From CAYLLT01 sp964591605 (GTDB lineage: Bacteria > Planctomycetota > Phycisphaerae > UBA1845 > PWPN01), in the NCBI GenBank assembly GCA_964591605.1, contig CAZQEN010000069.1:1-25621 (forward strand): DNA of 25,621 nt, given 5' to 3'. Below are positions 15,656 to 23,294 of the stretch, in pieces. Position 1 is the first letter of the stretch; every line of letters starts with the position of its first letter. Below the pieces are notes generated by a model. The model was given only the letters and a program-made list of their open reading frames with translations. It was not told the DNA's origin and did not search any database. A program made the position numbers and the translations under genes.

Positions 15656-15867
15656 GAAAGCAGAAGAAATGTGTTGAACAAGAAGGGCGCCAGCTCCGGG
15701 AAAAGCCACCCGTATCCCCCTGCGCCCCGGCGGGGGCGAAAGAACGCCCCGCCCGCCCGATCCTGTTTTGCCGCCATGATCTCGTCATGGGCTGATGGAT
15801 ACAGGACGCAGCTCGCCGCGAGATGAAACAGCGCGCCAGCGCCTCAACCCGCACCGCCGCCCCATGC

Positions 15868-16236
15868 TCACGCCCGCCCCGCATCCCCCTTGCGCCGCCG
15901 GCCGCGCCGCAGCCGCTTGAACGCCCGCTCGCCGAACCGCTCCGACACGCCCGCGATCCGGTGTCGGCGCAGGTCGAGCGTGCGGTGCGAGCCGTCCGGC
16001 TGCTCTGCCAGCACGAACGGCACGCACACCTCGACCACGCGTAGCGGCGTCCCCGCATCCTGCGGCATCCACACCATCCGCACCGGCTCGGGCGCACCCG
16101 CATATCGCTCCTCCAGGCACCACAGCGGCAGATACTCGCTGACCGTGTGCAGGAGGCACACATACTCGCCGGGCCGCACGTCCTCGGGGGCCAGCGGCCG
16201 GGCCATGGCAGATTGCTCGTTCATGTCGTCACTCAT
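15868..16236 (-). CDS. Small conserved planctomycete-type protein of unknown function
   Basis: About 122 residues, soluble, no membrane segment. The recognisable core is DVRPGEYVCLLHTVSEY, then EPVRMVWMPQDAGTPLRVVEVCVPFVLAEQPDGSHRTLDLRRHRIAGV, ending in a very basic tail (KRLRRGRRRKG). This pattern resembles short proteins I associate with planctomycetes that have no assigned role. The start is uncertain: ATGs at 16242, 16236 and 16224 are in frame and none has a good ribosome binding site; 16236 is a compromise. A strong promoter (16588-16615) points toward it, but a terminator-like hairpin (16396-16422) lies between, so expression may depend on read-through. Confidence 0.6.
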   Translation of the reverse strand: MSDDMNEQSAMARPLAPEDVRPGEYVCLLHTVSEYLPLWCLEERYAGAPEPVRMVWMPQDAGTPLRVVEVCVPFVLAEQPDGSHRTLDLRRHRIAGVSERFGERAFKRLRRGRRRKGDAGRA

Positions 16237-16394
16237 GGGCATCGGCCACGCACGGTGGCCGCCTTCTCGATCACGATCGTTTGCATCGCCCGGCGCATCG
16301 GCCCGGCGCGCACCGTCCACGTCAGACCCGGACCGCGTGCCGCGCGGCAAAGCCATGCCGCCATCGCGACCCGCGGCGCCAGACCTGCAATCAA

Positions 16395-16587
16395 AGAAAA
16401 ATGGGAAACCGCCCTCGGGCGGCGGCGGAAAGGAAAACGCTTACCAGAAGCGCGCAGATGCCGCGGCCGCCCCCATCGGGCGGTTCGAGCGAACCGGATG
16501 ACTCTTGAGCCGCCATCGCACGGCATCACACTCCAGCCAGACCCGGACCCGGCGTGTTATCTGGGGTTCCATTCGGGTCTATGCGGT
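16395..16587 (-). ncRNA. Candidate structured small RNA or regulatory leader
   Basis: A roughly 190-base unit on the minus strand starts just after a strong promoter and ends at a terminator-like hairpin. Within it GATGCCGTG (16527-16519) can pair with CGCGGCATC (16465-16457) over 9 bases, enclosing a hairpin CGGTTC-GCTC-GAACCG (16496-16481). AGACCCG near the start can pair with CGGGTCT (about 16545-16539). No open frame of note lies on this strand inside it. It could be a free small RNA (a 6S-like size) or an attenuator leader for the gene at 15868-16236. It does not match tRNA, tmRNA, SRP RNA or RNase P RNA by eye. Confidence 0.4.
16396..16422 (-). terminator. Terminator-like hairpin with interrupted T-tract
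   Basis: On the minus strand CCGCCC-GA-GGGCGG (16422-16409) is followed by TTTCCCATTTTTC. The T-tract is broken by CCCA, so efficiency is uncertain. Confidence 0.45.
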
Positions 16588-16615
16588 ATTTTATGTCGGG
16601 ACGGGCATCTGTCAA
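16588..16615 (-). promoter_or_regulatory. Strong sigma-70 type promoter
   Basis: On the minus strand a perfect TTGACA (16615-16610) is separated by 16 bases from TAAAAT (16593-16588). It is the best promoter match in the window. The -35 begins six bases beyond the trxB stop codon and fires away from trxB. Confidence 0.65.
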
Positions 16616-16621
16616 GGGTTT

Positions 16622-17647
16622 TTACTCGATTCCCTGCTCGGCCAGCCACCGCTCCGCGTCGATCGCCGCCTTGCAGCCCATCCCTGCGGCGGTGATCGCC
16701 TGCCGATACACGCTGTCCGCGCAGTCGCCCGCCGCGAAGACCCCCTCCACGCTGGTCGTCGTGCGGTAGGGGTCCTTGAGCTTGACGTACCCCTTCGCGT
16801 CAAGCTCGACCTGCCCCTTCAGGAACGCGGTGGCCGGCGTATGCCCGATGGCCGCAAACATCCCGCCCACCGGCAGCTCACTCTGCTCGCCGGTCACGGT
16901 GTCCTTGAGCTGCACGGCCGTGATCATCTTGTCGCCCAGAACGTCGGTGACCACCTTGTTCCAGAGCACCTCGATCTTCTTATTCTTGAGCGCCCGCTCC
17001 TGCATGATCTTGCTGGCCCGGAGCTGATCGCGGCGGTGGATCATGTACACCTTGCTTGCGAACTTCGTAAGGTAGGTCGCCTCTTCGACGGCCGAGTCGC
17101 CTCCGCCCACGACGGCCAGCTCCTTGTTGCGGAACACCGGCAGCGCCCCGTCGCACACCGCGCACGCGCTGACCCCGCCGCCCGACATGGCCAGCCGCTG
17201 CTCATTGGGCAGGCCGAGCCAGTTGGCCGTCGCCCCCGTGGCGATGATCACGCTGTGCGTCTCGACCATGACGTCGTTCTCGCCCCACACACGGAAGGGC
17301 CGCCGCGACAGATCGATCTTCGTGCAGTCGTGATACTGGTAGGAATGCCCGTCGTCCGGGTTCGACACGTCCGGGTGCTGCCCCTGGTCCGTCTGGATGC
17401 GCGTCCCGAAGCGCACGGCCTGCTGCTCGAGCGCCGCCATCAGCTTCGGGCCCGTCACGCCGTGGGGAAAGCCGGGATAATTCTCGACTTCCGTGGTGAG
17501 CATGAGCTGCCCGCCGGGCAGAATCGTCGTGGGCACCTGCTTGGGACGCCCGGCAAATACGAGCGGGCTCAGATTCGCCCGTGCCGCATAAATCGCCGCC
17601 GTCCATCCGGCCGGCCCGGATCCGATAATCACCACGTGCTCAGTCAT
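16622..17647 (-). CDS. trxB: Thioredoxin reductase
   Basis: A 341-residue cytoplasmic flavoprotein that uses NADPH to reduce thioredoxin. Seen in order: FAD-binding GSGPAG (9-14), the redox-active CAVCDG with Cys162 and Cys165, the NADPH-binding GGGDSA (181-186), HRRDQLRAS (NADPH phosphate contact), and the C-terminal FAD motif GVFAAGDCAD. The length is slightly above the usual ~320 because of a loop around residues 86-110. GAGAGGAACC before the start codon is a good ribosome binding site; an in-frame longer reading extends into non-coding sequence. Citrate synthase lies upstream on the same strand, separated by 267 bases holding a 40-base palindrome, so the two are probably transcribed separately. 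Confidence 0.95.
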   Translation of the reverse strand: MTEHVVIIGSGPAGWTAAIYAARANLSPLVFAGRPKQVPTTILPGGQLMLTTEVENYPGFPHGVTGPKLMAALEQQAVRFGTRIQTDQGQHPDVSNPDDGHSYQYHDCTKIDLSRRPFRVWGENDVMVETHSVIIATGATANWLGLPNEQRLAMSGGGVSACAVCDGALPVFRNKELAVVGGGDSAVEEATYLTKFASKVYMIHRRDQLRASKIMQERALKNKKIEVLWNKVVTDVLGDKMITAVQLKDTVTGEQSELPVGGMFAAIGHTPATAFLKGQVELDAKGYVKLKDPYRTTTSVEGVFAAGDCADSVYRQAITAAGMGCKAAIDAERWLAEQGIE

Positions 17648-17757
17648 GGTTCCTCTCAGGTATGGCTTCTGGGGTATGGCACCGGCGTCTCGCCAACGTA
17701 CACCGGCGGCATGCCTGTTCTTCACAACCCACGCGGAAGCGCAGAAAAGTCTATCCG

Positions 17758-17797
17758 GGGTGGCATGGGTCCCGGCGCGCCGGGACCCATGCCACCC
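17758..17797. repeat. Perfect 40-base palindrome between trxB and gltA
   Basis: GGGTGGCATGGGTCCCGGCG is followed immediately by its exact inverse. It lies downstream of gltA and upstream of trxB (both minus strand). No T-tract follows, so it is more likely a REP-like element than a classical terminator, though it could stop or slow transcription from gltA. Confidence 0.85.
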
Positions 17798-17914
17798 TGT
17801 TCGACCGTGTCGATCATTCTGTGTTCCTGCTGAGGTGGCCGCTTCCGGGGCTGCACGCGGAGGATGACGTGCCCCCGCGCCGCCCGGGCCTCCGGGGTCA
17901 CGGCATCCGCCCGA

Positions 17915-19219
17915 TCACTTCTGACCGGGTTTGACCCGCTGTTCGAGCGGCACGTACGGCCGCAGCGTCGGTCCCGTGTAGATCTGCCGCGGGCGGGAAA
18001 TCCGCGGACTCGCCTGCAGATGCGCTTCACGCCAGTTCGCGATCCAGCCCGGCATGCGGCCGATCGCGAACATCACCGTGAACATGTCCAGCGGAATCCC
18101 GATCGCCCGCATGATGATCCCGCTGTAGAAATCGACGTTCGGATACAGCTTGCGCTCGACGAAATACGGATCGCGCAGCGCCACTTCTTCCATCTTTTTG
18201 GCGATGTCCAGCAGTGGGTCCCGGATGCCCAGCTTGCTGAGCACTTTGTCGCAGGCCGCCTTGATGATCGTCGCCCGCGGGTCGTAATGCTTGTACACCC
18301 TGTGGCCGAAGCCCATCAGCCGGATCCGGGTCTGCTTGTCCTTGACCTTCGCGATGAAGTGCTCGAACGATTCGCCCGTCTGCTGGATCTCGGTGAGCAT
18401 CTGGATCACCGCCTGGTTCGCCCCGCCGTGCAGCGGGCCCCACAGGGCGCACACCCCCGCCGACGTCGAGGCATACAGGTTCGCCTGGCTCGAACCCACC
18501 ATCCGCACCGTCGAGGTCGAGCAGTTCTGCTCGTGATCCGCGTGCAGGATCAGGATCATCTCCAGCGCCCGCACCACGTCCGGATCGGGATCATGGCGCC
18601 GATGGGGCTTGCTGAACATCATGTGCAGGAAGTTCGCGACGTAGGGCAGCTCGGACCGCGGGTACATCATCGGCTGGCCGGTCGAGGTTTTGTACGAGGC
18701 CGCCGCGATCGTCCGCACCTTGCTCATCAGCCGGGCCGCGGAATCCGCGAACTTGTCGTCGTCCTCGGGTTCCATGAATTCCGGCTCGTAGCAGCTCACC
18801 GCGTTGATCATGGCCGAGAGAATCGCCATCGGGTGGGCGTTCGGCGGGAAGCCCTCGAAGTGGTGTCGCATGCTCTCGTGGATGAACTCGTGCTCGGTCA
18901 GCAGCCGGCGGAACTCCTGGAGCTGCTCGGCCGTCGGAAGTTCCCCGAAAATCAGGAGATACGCCGTTTCGACAAACGTCGAGCGCTCCGCCAGCTCCTC
19001 GATCGGATACCCCCGGTACCGCAGGATGCCCTGCTCGCCGTCGATGAAGGTGATCGCCGACAGGCACGAGCCGGTATTGCCGTACCCGTCGTCCAGGGTA
19101 ATGCAGCCGGTTTTGGCGCGCAGGTCGCTGATGTCGATGCCGTGTTCCTTTTCGCTGCCCACGACCACGGGCAGTTCCACGGTCTTGTCTCCGATCCGCA
19201 GGGTTGCTTTCTCGCTCAT
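17915..19219 (-). CDS. gltA: Citrate synthase
   Basis: A 434-residue enzyme joining acetyl-CoA and oxaloacetate to citrate, the entry step of the TCA cycle. The catalytic triad is in place: His264 in GPLHGGANQ, His306 in MGFGHRVYK, and Asp363 in NVDFYSG. HADHEQNCSTSTVRMVGSS (226-244) is also conserved. The N-terminal beta-rich domain (TLRIGDKTVELPVVVGSE) and the length fit the hexameric, Gram-negative-type enzyme, which is often inhibited by NADH. The start at 19219 has only a weak ribosome binding site, but the N-terminus matches the family. A candidate promoter with TATTAT at 19336-19341 gives a leader of about 110 bases. Confidence 0.96.
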   Translation of the reverse strand: MSEKATLRIGDKTVELPVVVGSEKEHGIDISDLRAKTGCITLDDGYGNTGSCLSAITFIDGEQGILRYRGYPIEELAERSTFVETAYLLIFGELPTAEQLQEFRRLLTEHEFIHESMRHHFEGFPPNAHPMAILSAMINAVSCYEPEFMEPEDDDKFADSAARLMSKVRTIAAASYKTSTGQPMMYPRSELPYVANFLHMMFSKPHRRHDPDPDVVRALEMILILHADHEQNCSTSTVRMVGSSQANLYASTSAGVCALWGPLHGGANQAVIQMLTEIQQTGESFEHFIAKVKDKQTRIRLMGFGHRVYKHYDPRATIIKAACDKVLSKLGIRDPLLDIAKKMEEVALRDPYFVERKLYPNVDFYSGIIMRAIGIPLDMFTVMFAIGRMPGWIANWREAHLQASPRISRPRQIYTGPTLRPYVPLEQRVKPGQK

Positions 19220-19335
19220 CGTTGTAACGCTCGTCTCAAGGACTCAGGTTGCTGGCCTCAGGCTGCTTGGGCCGCCGACTCGGGCGCAGGTATCTCAATT
19301 GCGTCTTGAGCTCGCCAGCCCGGTTCTATTCGCGG

Positions 19336-19364
19336 ATAATAAGGGAAAACGGCCCCGATGAAAA
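19336..19364 (-). promoter_or_regulatory. Candidate promoter for gltA
   Basis: On the minus strand TTTTCA is followed after 17 bases by TATTAT (19341-19336). The -10 is good, the -35 weak. Confidence 0.4.
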
Positions 19365-19414
19365 CCGTCCGGGCCACCCCCGTCCGGGGGTGGGTCCCAT
19401 CACCCACGGCCCCC

Positions 19415-20335
19415 TCAGGCTGCCGAAGACTCCCCCGCCCCGGGGCGATGCCGCGGCTTGGCGCCACCCACCATCGGCGCGTGCCCCGCCGCCGCCTCGT
19501 ACAGGATATGCGGTGCGATCAGCCCCGCCCGTGAGAGCCGACGCAGTTGCCGGCGCTGCAGCTTCGTGTACGCCAGCGCGGCATTCCCGTTCGGATCCTC
19601 GTGCAGCACCCACGACTCGCGCCCCTGCGACGCCACGTCGATCATCCGCTGCACGCACTCGGCGCGGTATTCCCTCAGCAACTGGTCCGACAGCGGCCAG
19701 CGCGACCACGCATACCACCGGTCCATCGTCCGTCGCAGCAGCCGCTGACTCACAAACCGGTTCATCCGATAGAACAGCCGCCAGTTCATCGAGAACGGTA
19801 GAAACGTGTCCGTCAGCGTCATCGACAGCCGGGCCCGGTGCTCGTGAAACACGTCCTCCAGCAGGCCCCGCAGTTCATCCCAGTAGTGCGGCCCGATGCT
19901 CGAGTCTGCCCGCATCTCCCAGTACAGGTGACCGAACGAAACGGTCGTGCGCGTCAGCGTCATCTGTCGGGGAAGGAACTTCCCGTGAGCCACTGTGTCC
20001 GCCGCCAGGTGGGAGAGATATCCGTAAGCGAAAGCCCGACCCGAGTCGGTCTGGGCGTCTTCCAGGATCGCAAAGCCCGTCGCCCAGTGATGGCAGAACT
20101 GCCGCACGCGGCTGAGCCGTTTGGCCAGCACCACGTCGGCCGCGATGTTGCCGAAAATGTAGTCCCGCCGGCACCGGGCCAGCAGCCCGGCCACCGCCAA
20201 CGGAACGAGGTTCAGATGTTCAAGCAGATCGCTCGCCAGCTTGACGTGAGTGGCCGGACCCCAGGCCAGAGCCTCCGCGGCCGGCAGCATCACAAACACC
20301 ACCGCAGCCGCCCCAAAAATCCGCCCTGCGCGCAC
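19415..20335 (-). CDS. Zinc-dependent phospholipase C-like protein
   Basis: About 306 residues from a GTG start. The first ~24 residues form a signal peptide ending AEALA, leaving Trp as mature residue 1 in WGPATHVKLA. In zinc-dependent phospholipases C the N-terminal Trp itself binds zinc, so this start fits the chemistry. Further zinc-site-like segments are IFGNIAADVV, QFCHHWATGF and AFAYGYLSHLAADTVAHGKF, in the family order. The C-terminal half is helical and basic with no known motif. CGGAGG lies 10 bases before the GTG at 20335; TTG at 20368 is an alternative start. A TAGAAT -10 lies at 20378-20383. The enzyme would act in the periplasm or on the cell surface; phospholipid hydrolysis is inferred, and some relatives have no proven activity. 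Confidence 0.77.
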   Translation of the reverse strand: MRAGRIFGAAAVVFVMLPAAEALAWGPATHVKLASDLLEHLNLVPLAVAGLLARCRRDYIFGNIAADVVLAKRLSRVRQFCHHWATGFAILEDAQTDSGRAFAYGYLSHLAADTVAHGKFLPRQMTLTRTTVSFGHLYWEMRADSSIGPHYWDELRGLLEDVFHEHRARLSMTLTDTFLPFSMNWRLFYRMNRFVSQRLLRRTMDRWYAWSRWPLSDQLLREYRAECVQRMIDVASQGRESWVLHEDPNGNAALAYTKLQRRQLRRLSRAGLIAPHILYEAAAGHAPMVGGAKPRHRPGAGESSAA

Positions 20336-20377
20336 CGGAAAACGGCCTCCGTCCGGCAGAAACAACAACGTAGTAGC

Positions 20378-20406
20378 ATTCTAGCCCCCACCCCCCCGTA
20401 AACCAA
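20378..20406 (-). promoter_or_regulatory. Candidate promoter for the phospholipase-like gene
   Basis: On the minus strand TTGGTT is followed after 17 bases by TAGAAT (20383-20378). The spacer is a G-rich run. The GTG start lies about 43 bases downstream of the -10. Confidence 0.5.
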
Positions 20407-20571
20407 GTGAACTTTTCAGGAGGGCAGCGCGACGATATGAGTAGTGAAGACATCCGGCTGCGAACCTCACAGACCGAGCCATGCCCCATGAATCCCCACA
20501 CCCTCCAGCCCGCAGATCATCCCAGGCACGACACCGCGAACGCGGCCCGATACGCTGCTTCGAACGCGGGC

Positions 20572-20643
20572 GGGTGGCCCATCCATCGCGCAGCGATGCG
20601 TGGGTTCCCGATGATGGGAACGCCGGAGACGCTCGAAACCGGC
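20572..20643. repeat. Dispersed hairpin repeat R2, copy b
   Basis: Same family as 13163-13234: GGCCC, stem CATCGC-GCA-GCGATG (20584-20598), then CGATGATGGGAA and GCTCGAAA. It lies in the gap between the divergent phospholipase-like and prepilin genes (20336-20685), which otherwise shows no gene. Confidence 0.7.
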
Positions 20644-20685
20644 GGCGCCAGTCATCTTTCGCGGAGGCAGCGGAGCCTCCCCGAT

Positions 20686-21702
20686 GTGAACCGGTCAAAT
20701 CCCCGCCCCACTCTGTTTCGAATCTCGAATCTCAGATTTCAAATCGCCCATCCCGAGCCCCACCCCCGCCCCGCCTTCACCCTCATCGAAGTCCTCGTCG
20801 TCGTCGCCATGATTGCCCTGCTGATCGCCATCCTGATCCCGGCGCTCTCCCGGGCCCGCCAGCAGGCCCGCAGCGTCGCCTGCCAGGCCAACCTCAGGCA
20901 ACTCATGGCCAGCATGAGCCTCTACGTGGCCGAGAACAAGCTCCTCCCTGCCACCCACGGCCTGTTCTGGATGCAGATCCTCTTTGGCCCCGAATGGCCG
21001 CGCCCCGCCGGCGTCACCTGGGACGGCCCCCGCGACCGCCAGGTCGCCCTCTCGTATACCCCCGCCTACCAGAAACCCTATCACCTCGATCCCGAGTTCG
21101 TCGCCGACGTGCCCGGGAAAGGCACCCTCTTCCGCTACGTCCGCCACGAAGCCGCTTACCTGTGCCCCGCCGACAAGCCCGGCCCGGCCGACGACACGCC
21201 CCTCGGCGGCGGCGGCAATGGCCGCCTCAGCTACTCGATGAACGCCTACATCGGCTACAAGGCCCCGGAAAGCCTCCGCGGCTTCACCTATGTCGCCGAC
21301 TCTCCCAGCAACTGGCTCCCCGGCCATCAGCGGAAGGTCTCGTTCACCGCCGGTCAGCGCATCGTCTTCTCTTCGTCGCGCTTCATGACCATGTTCGAGG
21401 ATCACCCCTCCTACCACACCAACGCCAGCTACCCGGACGGCAGCTTCAACTGCATCGACCGCATTGCCACCCGCCACCTGCTCGAGCCCGCCTCCGGCTC
21501 GAGCGACGCGACCCCCGAAGGCCGCACGAGCCTCGCCTTCCTCGACGGCCATGTCGAGTCCCGCCGCTACCCCGCCAAAACCATGGGCCGCGAGCTGTTC
21601 GCCGAATTCGGCCAGCCCCCGTTCTGGCGTGACGCCGGCCCCCCCGACCGCCTCAACCTCGCCGCCTTCATCCGAAAACTCCCCGCCCCCTGCCCCTGGT
21701 GA
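20686..21702 (+). CDS. Type IV prepilin-like protein (DUF1559-type)
   Basis: About 338 residues. The prepilin signature AFTLIEVLVVVAMIALLIAI places cleavage between Ala30 and Phe31 with the conserved Glu at mature position 5, followed by the amphipathic helix SRARQQARSVACQANLRQL. Near the end, RTSLAFLDGHVESR is the H-x9-DG-type motif. The protein is expected to be processed by a prepilin peptidase and to sit in the inner membrane or a pilus/secretion pseudopilus. The start is uncertain: the frame stays open to 20407 through repeats; GTG at 20686 with GGAG ten bases upstream gives the shortest leader with a normal start codon. The leader residues FRISNLRFQI are encoded by a dispersed AATCTCAGATTTCAAATC-like repeat. 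Confidence 0.78.
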   Translation: MNRSNPRPTLFRISNLRFQIAHPEPHPRPAFTLIEVLVVVAMIALLIAILIPALSRARQQARSVACQANLRQLMASMSLYVAENKLLPATHGLFWMQILFGPEWPRPAGVTWDGPRDRQVALSYTPAYQKPYHLDPEFVADVPGKGTLFRYVRHEAAYLCPADKPGPADDTPLGGGGNGRLSYSMNAYIGYKAPESLRGFTYVADSPSNWLPGHQRKVSFTAGQRIVFSSSRFMTMFEDHPSYHTNASYPDGSFNCIDRIATRHLLEPASGSSDATPEGRTSLAFLDGHVESRRYPAKTMGRELFAEFGQPPFWRDAGPPDRLNLAAFIRKLPAPCPW

Positions 21703-21787
21703 CCGGCGCTCCGCCAGCGGTCGGGTCGGGCGCGACCGCTCACACCACAAACCGTTGGTTGTTGGTCCCGGATGACCGAGAGGCGCC

Positions 21788-21815
21788 TTGAGCCGCGTGT
21801 TCATTGCGTTATGTT
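21788..21815 (+). promoter_or_regulatory. Candidate promoter for the Tat glycoside-hydrolase-like gene
   Basis: TTGAGC at 21788-21793 and TATGTT at 21810-21815 are 16 bases apart, giving a leader of about 75 bases before the ATG at 21897. Confidence 0.4.
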
Positions 21816-21896
21816 CTGACGGCAACCGGACTCCGGCTGAATCCGTCCGGTGCCAAAAGGCGTGCGGCTCTGACTCCCGAGTCTCACGGTCTACCC

Positions 21897-23261
21897 ATGA
21901 AGCGACGCGACTTTCTCAGGCTGGGCACGAGTCTTCCGATCGCTGCGGGCCTTCGCACGCAGGTGCTGGGAAGCGATCCCCGCCCGGCGGCCACCGGGCT
22001 CGGGCGTGTGCTCGCCAGGGCACACCTGTCGGATGTCGATGCGTTCAACTACGTGATCGGCACGCAGACCATCGGCGCCACGTACCAGTTCACGGACGAA
22101 AGCCTCCTGGTCGAGACGGCCCGGGCGGTCCTGGCGATGGGATCGAACGTCCTCAAGTTCACCATGGGGCGCGGCTATGAACGCATGATGCTTCGGGCGT
22201 CCAAAGCCGCCTACCCGGAGACCGTGCAGTACCTGCTGAACCAGGGCAGCGATGCGATCCGCACGCCCCGTATCACGTTCCCCGGCGCGTCCATCGATGC
22301 GCCCCCCGCACATCCGGCCATCCGCACACTGACCGATCTGGCCCGATCGGAGCCGGCGTATCGGCAGGTGTTCGAGATGCCGTTTGCCTATTACCTCATC
22401 TGGACATACTGCTTCACGCCCCGCTGGTGGAACAAGGGCTTTTCCGCGGAGGACCAGGAAAAGGAGTATCGGGAGCTGAAAGCCTTCGCCTCGCATCTGC
22501 TCTCGACATACAGCGGCACGGGCAAGACGTTCTATCTCGGGCACTGGGAGAGTGACTGGCATCTGCGTCCCGCGCTCAAGGCGGACTCGGACGAGGCCGT
22601 CACGCCCGAAGCGCTGCAGGGGATGACCGACTGGCTCAACACGCGGCAGCGGGCCGTGGACGACGCGAAACGCGACACGCCGCATGAGGGCGTGCAGCTC
22701 TACCACTACACCGAGGTGAACCACGTGACGGCCGTCTCGATGGCCGGCCGGCCGAGCGTGACCAACCGCGTGCTGCCGCACACGAACGTGGACTACGTGT
22801 CGTATTCCACGTACGACTCGCTCCGGGACATCCCCAACCACCTGCCCAGGGCCCTGGACTACATCGAATCCAGACTCCCGCCGAAGGCCGGGCTGCCGGG
22901 CAGGCGGGTCTTCATCGGCGAATACGGCTTTCCCGCCCGCGTCGTGCCGGAACCGGAACGGGATCGGCGCTCGCGCCAGGTCATGCGCATCGGCCTGGAG
23001 TGGGGCTGCCCGTTCATTCTGTGCTGGCAGATGTACAACAACGAGTACAAAGACGGCCGCGAGAACGGCTACTGGCTCATCGACGACCAGGGTATCCGGC
23101 AGCCGCTCTGGCACACACATCACGACTTCTATCAGCAGGCGCGGCACTACGTGGCCGGATTCAAGGAGAAACACCAGCACGTACCGACGGCGGAGGAGTT
23201 CCGCCGCTTCGCGCTGAGCATCCTGGCCGCCGAGCCGCGGCAGACGCAACCGGCGGATTGA
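21897..23261 (+). CDS. Tat-signal TIM-barrel glycoside-hydrolase-like protein
   Basis: A 454-residue protein starting MKRRDFLRLG, a twin-arginine signal, hydrophobic to about 24. The rest has the layout of a retaining clan-A glycoside hydrolase: a likely acid/base Glu218 in YLGHWESDWHLRP and a likely nucleophile Glu342 in VFIGEYGFPAR, with VDYVSYSTYDSL and CPFILCWQMYNNE as barrel strands. The family number cannot be assigned by eye. The start is set by the Tat motif; no ribosome binding site is visible, and the frame extends upstream to 21804 without a better start. It should act on glycans in the periplasm. It sits between a prepilin gene and the zinc-ribbon operon without obvious functional linkage. 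Confidence 0.72.
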   Translation: MKRRDFLRLGTSLPIAAGLRTQVLGSDPRPAATGLGRVLARAHLSDVDAFNYVIGTQTIGATYQFTDESLLVETARAVLAMGSNVLKFTMGRGYERMMLRASKAAYPETVQYLLNQGSDAIRTPRITFPGASIDAPPAHPAIRTLTDLARSEPAYRQVFEMPFAYYLIWTYCFTPRWWNKGFSAEDQEKEYRELKAFASHLLSTYSGTGKTFYLGHWESDWHLRPALKADSDEAVTPEALQGMTDWLNTRQRAVDDAKRDTPHEGVQLYHYTEVNHVTAVSMAGRPSVTNRVLPHTNVDYVSYSTYDSLRDIPNHLPRALDYIESRLPPKAGLPGRRVFIGEYGFPARVVPEPERDRRSRQVMRIGLEWGCPFILCWQMYNNEYKDGRENGYWLIDDQGIRQPLWHTHHDFYQQARHYVAGFKEKHQHVPTAEEFRRFALSILAAEPRQTQPAD

Positions 23262-23288
23262 CCGGGTCCTCGCCGGGCGCGGTAGAAT
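23258..23288 (+). promoter_or_regulatory. Promoter for the zinc-ribbon operon, probably leaderless
   Basis: TTGACC (23258-23263, overlapping the stop of the upstream gene) and TAGAAT (23283-23288) are 19 bases apart. The ATG at 23295 is 6 bases after the -10, about where transcription should start, and no ribosome binding site precedes it. Confidence 0.55.
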
Positions 23289-23294
23289 GCCCCC

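Larger units (their letters stand above)
15228..15867. other. 640-base gap between converging genes, filled with repeats
   Basis: No credible gene. It holds R1 copy b (15269-15320) and a composite palindromic element (15447-15655). An AGGAGG followed by ATG at 15437 opens only a ten-codon frame inside the element. The last ~200 bases show nothing recognisable. Confidence 0.55.

Noticed and set aside
15548..15826. Small plus-strand frame in the 15.5 kb gap
   Set aside because: Begins inside the composite palindromic element and has no ribosome binding site or recognisable pattern.
16395..16587. Identification of the structured segment as 6S RNA, tmRNA, SRP RNA or RNase P RNA
   Set aside because: Size fits 6S, but no conserved bases of any of these RNAs could be pointed to by eye; left as an unnamed candidate.
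20381..20698. Minus-strand frame upstream of the phospholipase-like gene
   Set aside because: It is translated repeat R2 and its surroundings, without start signals.
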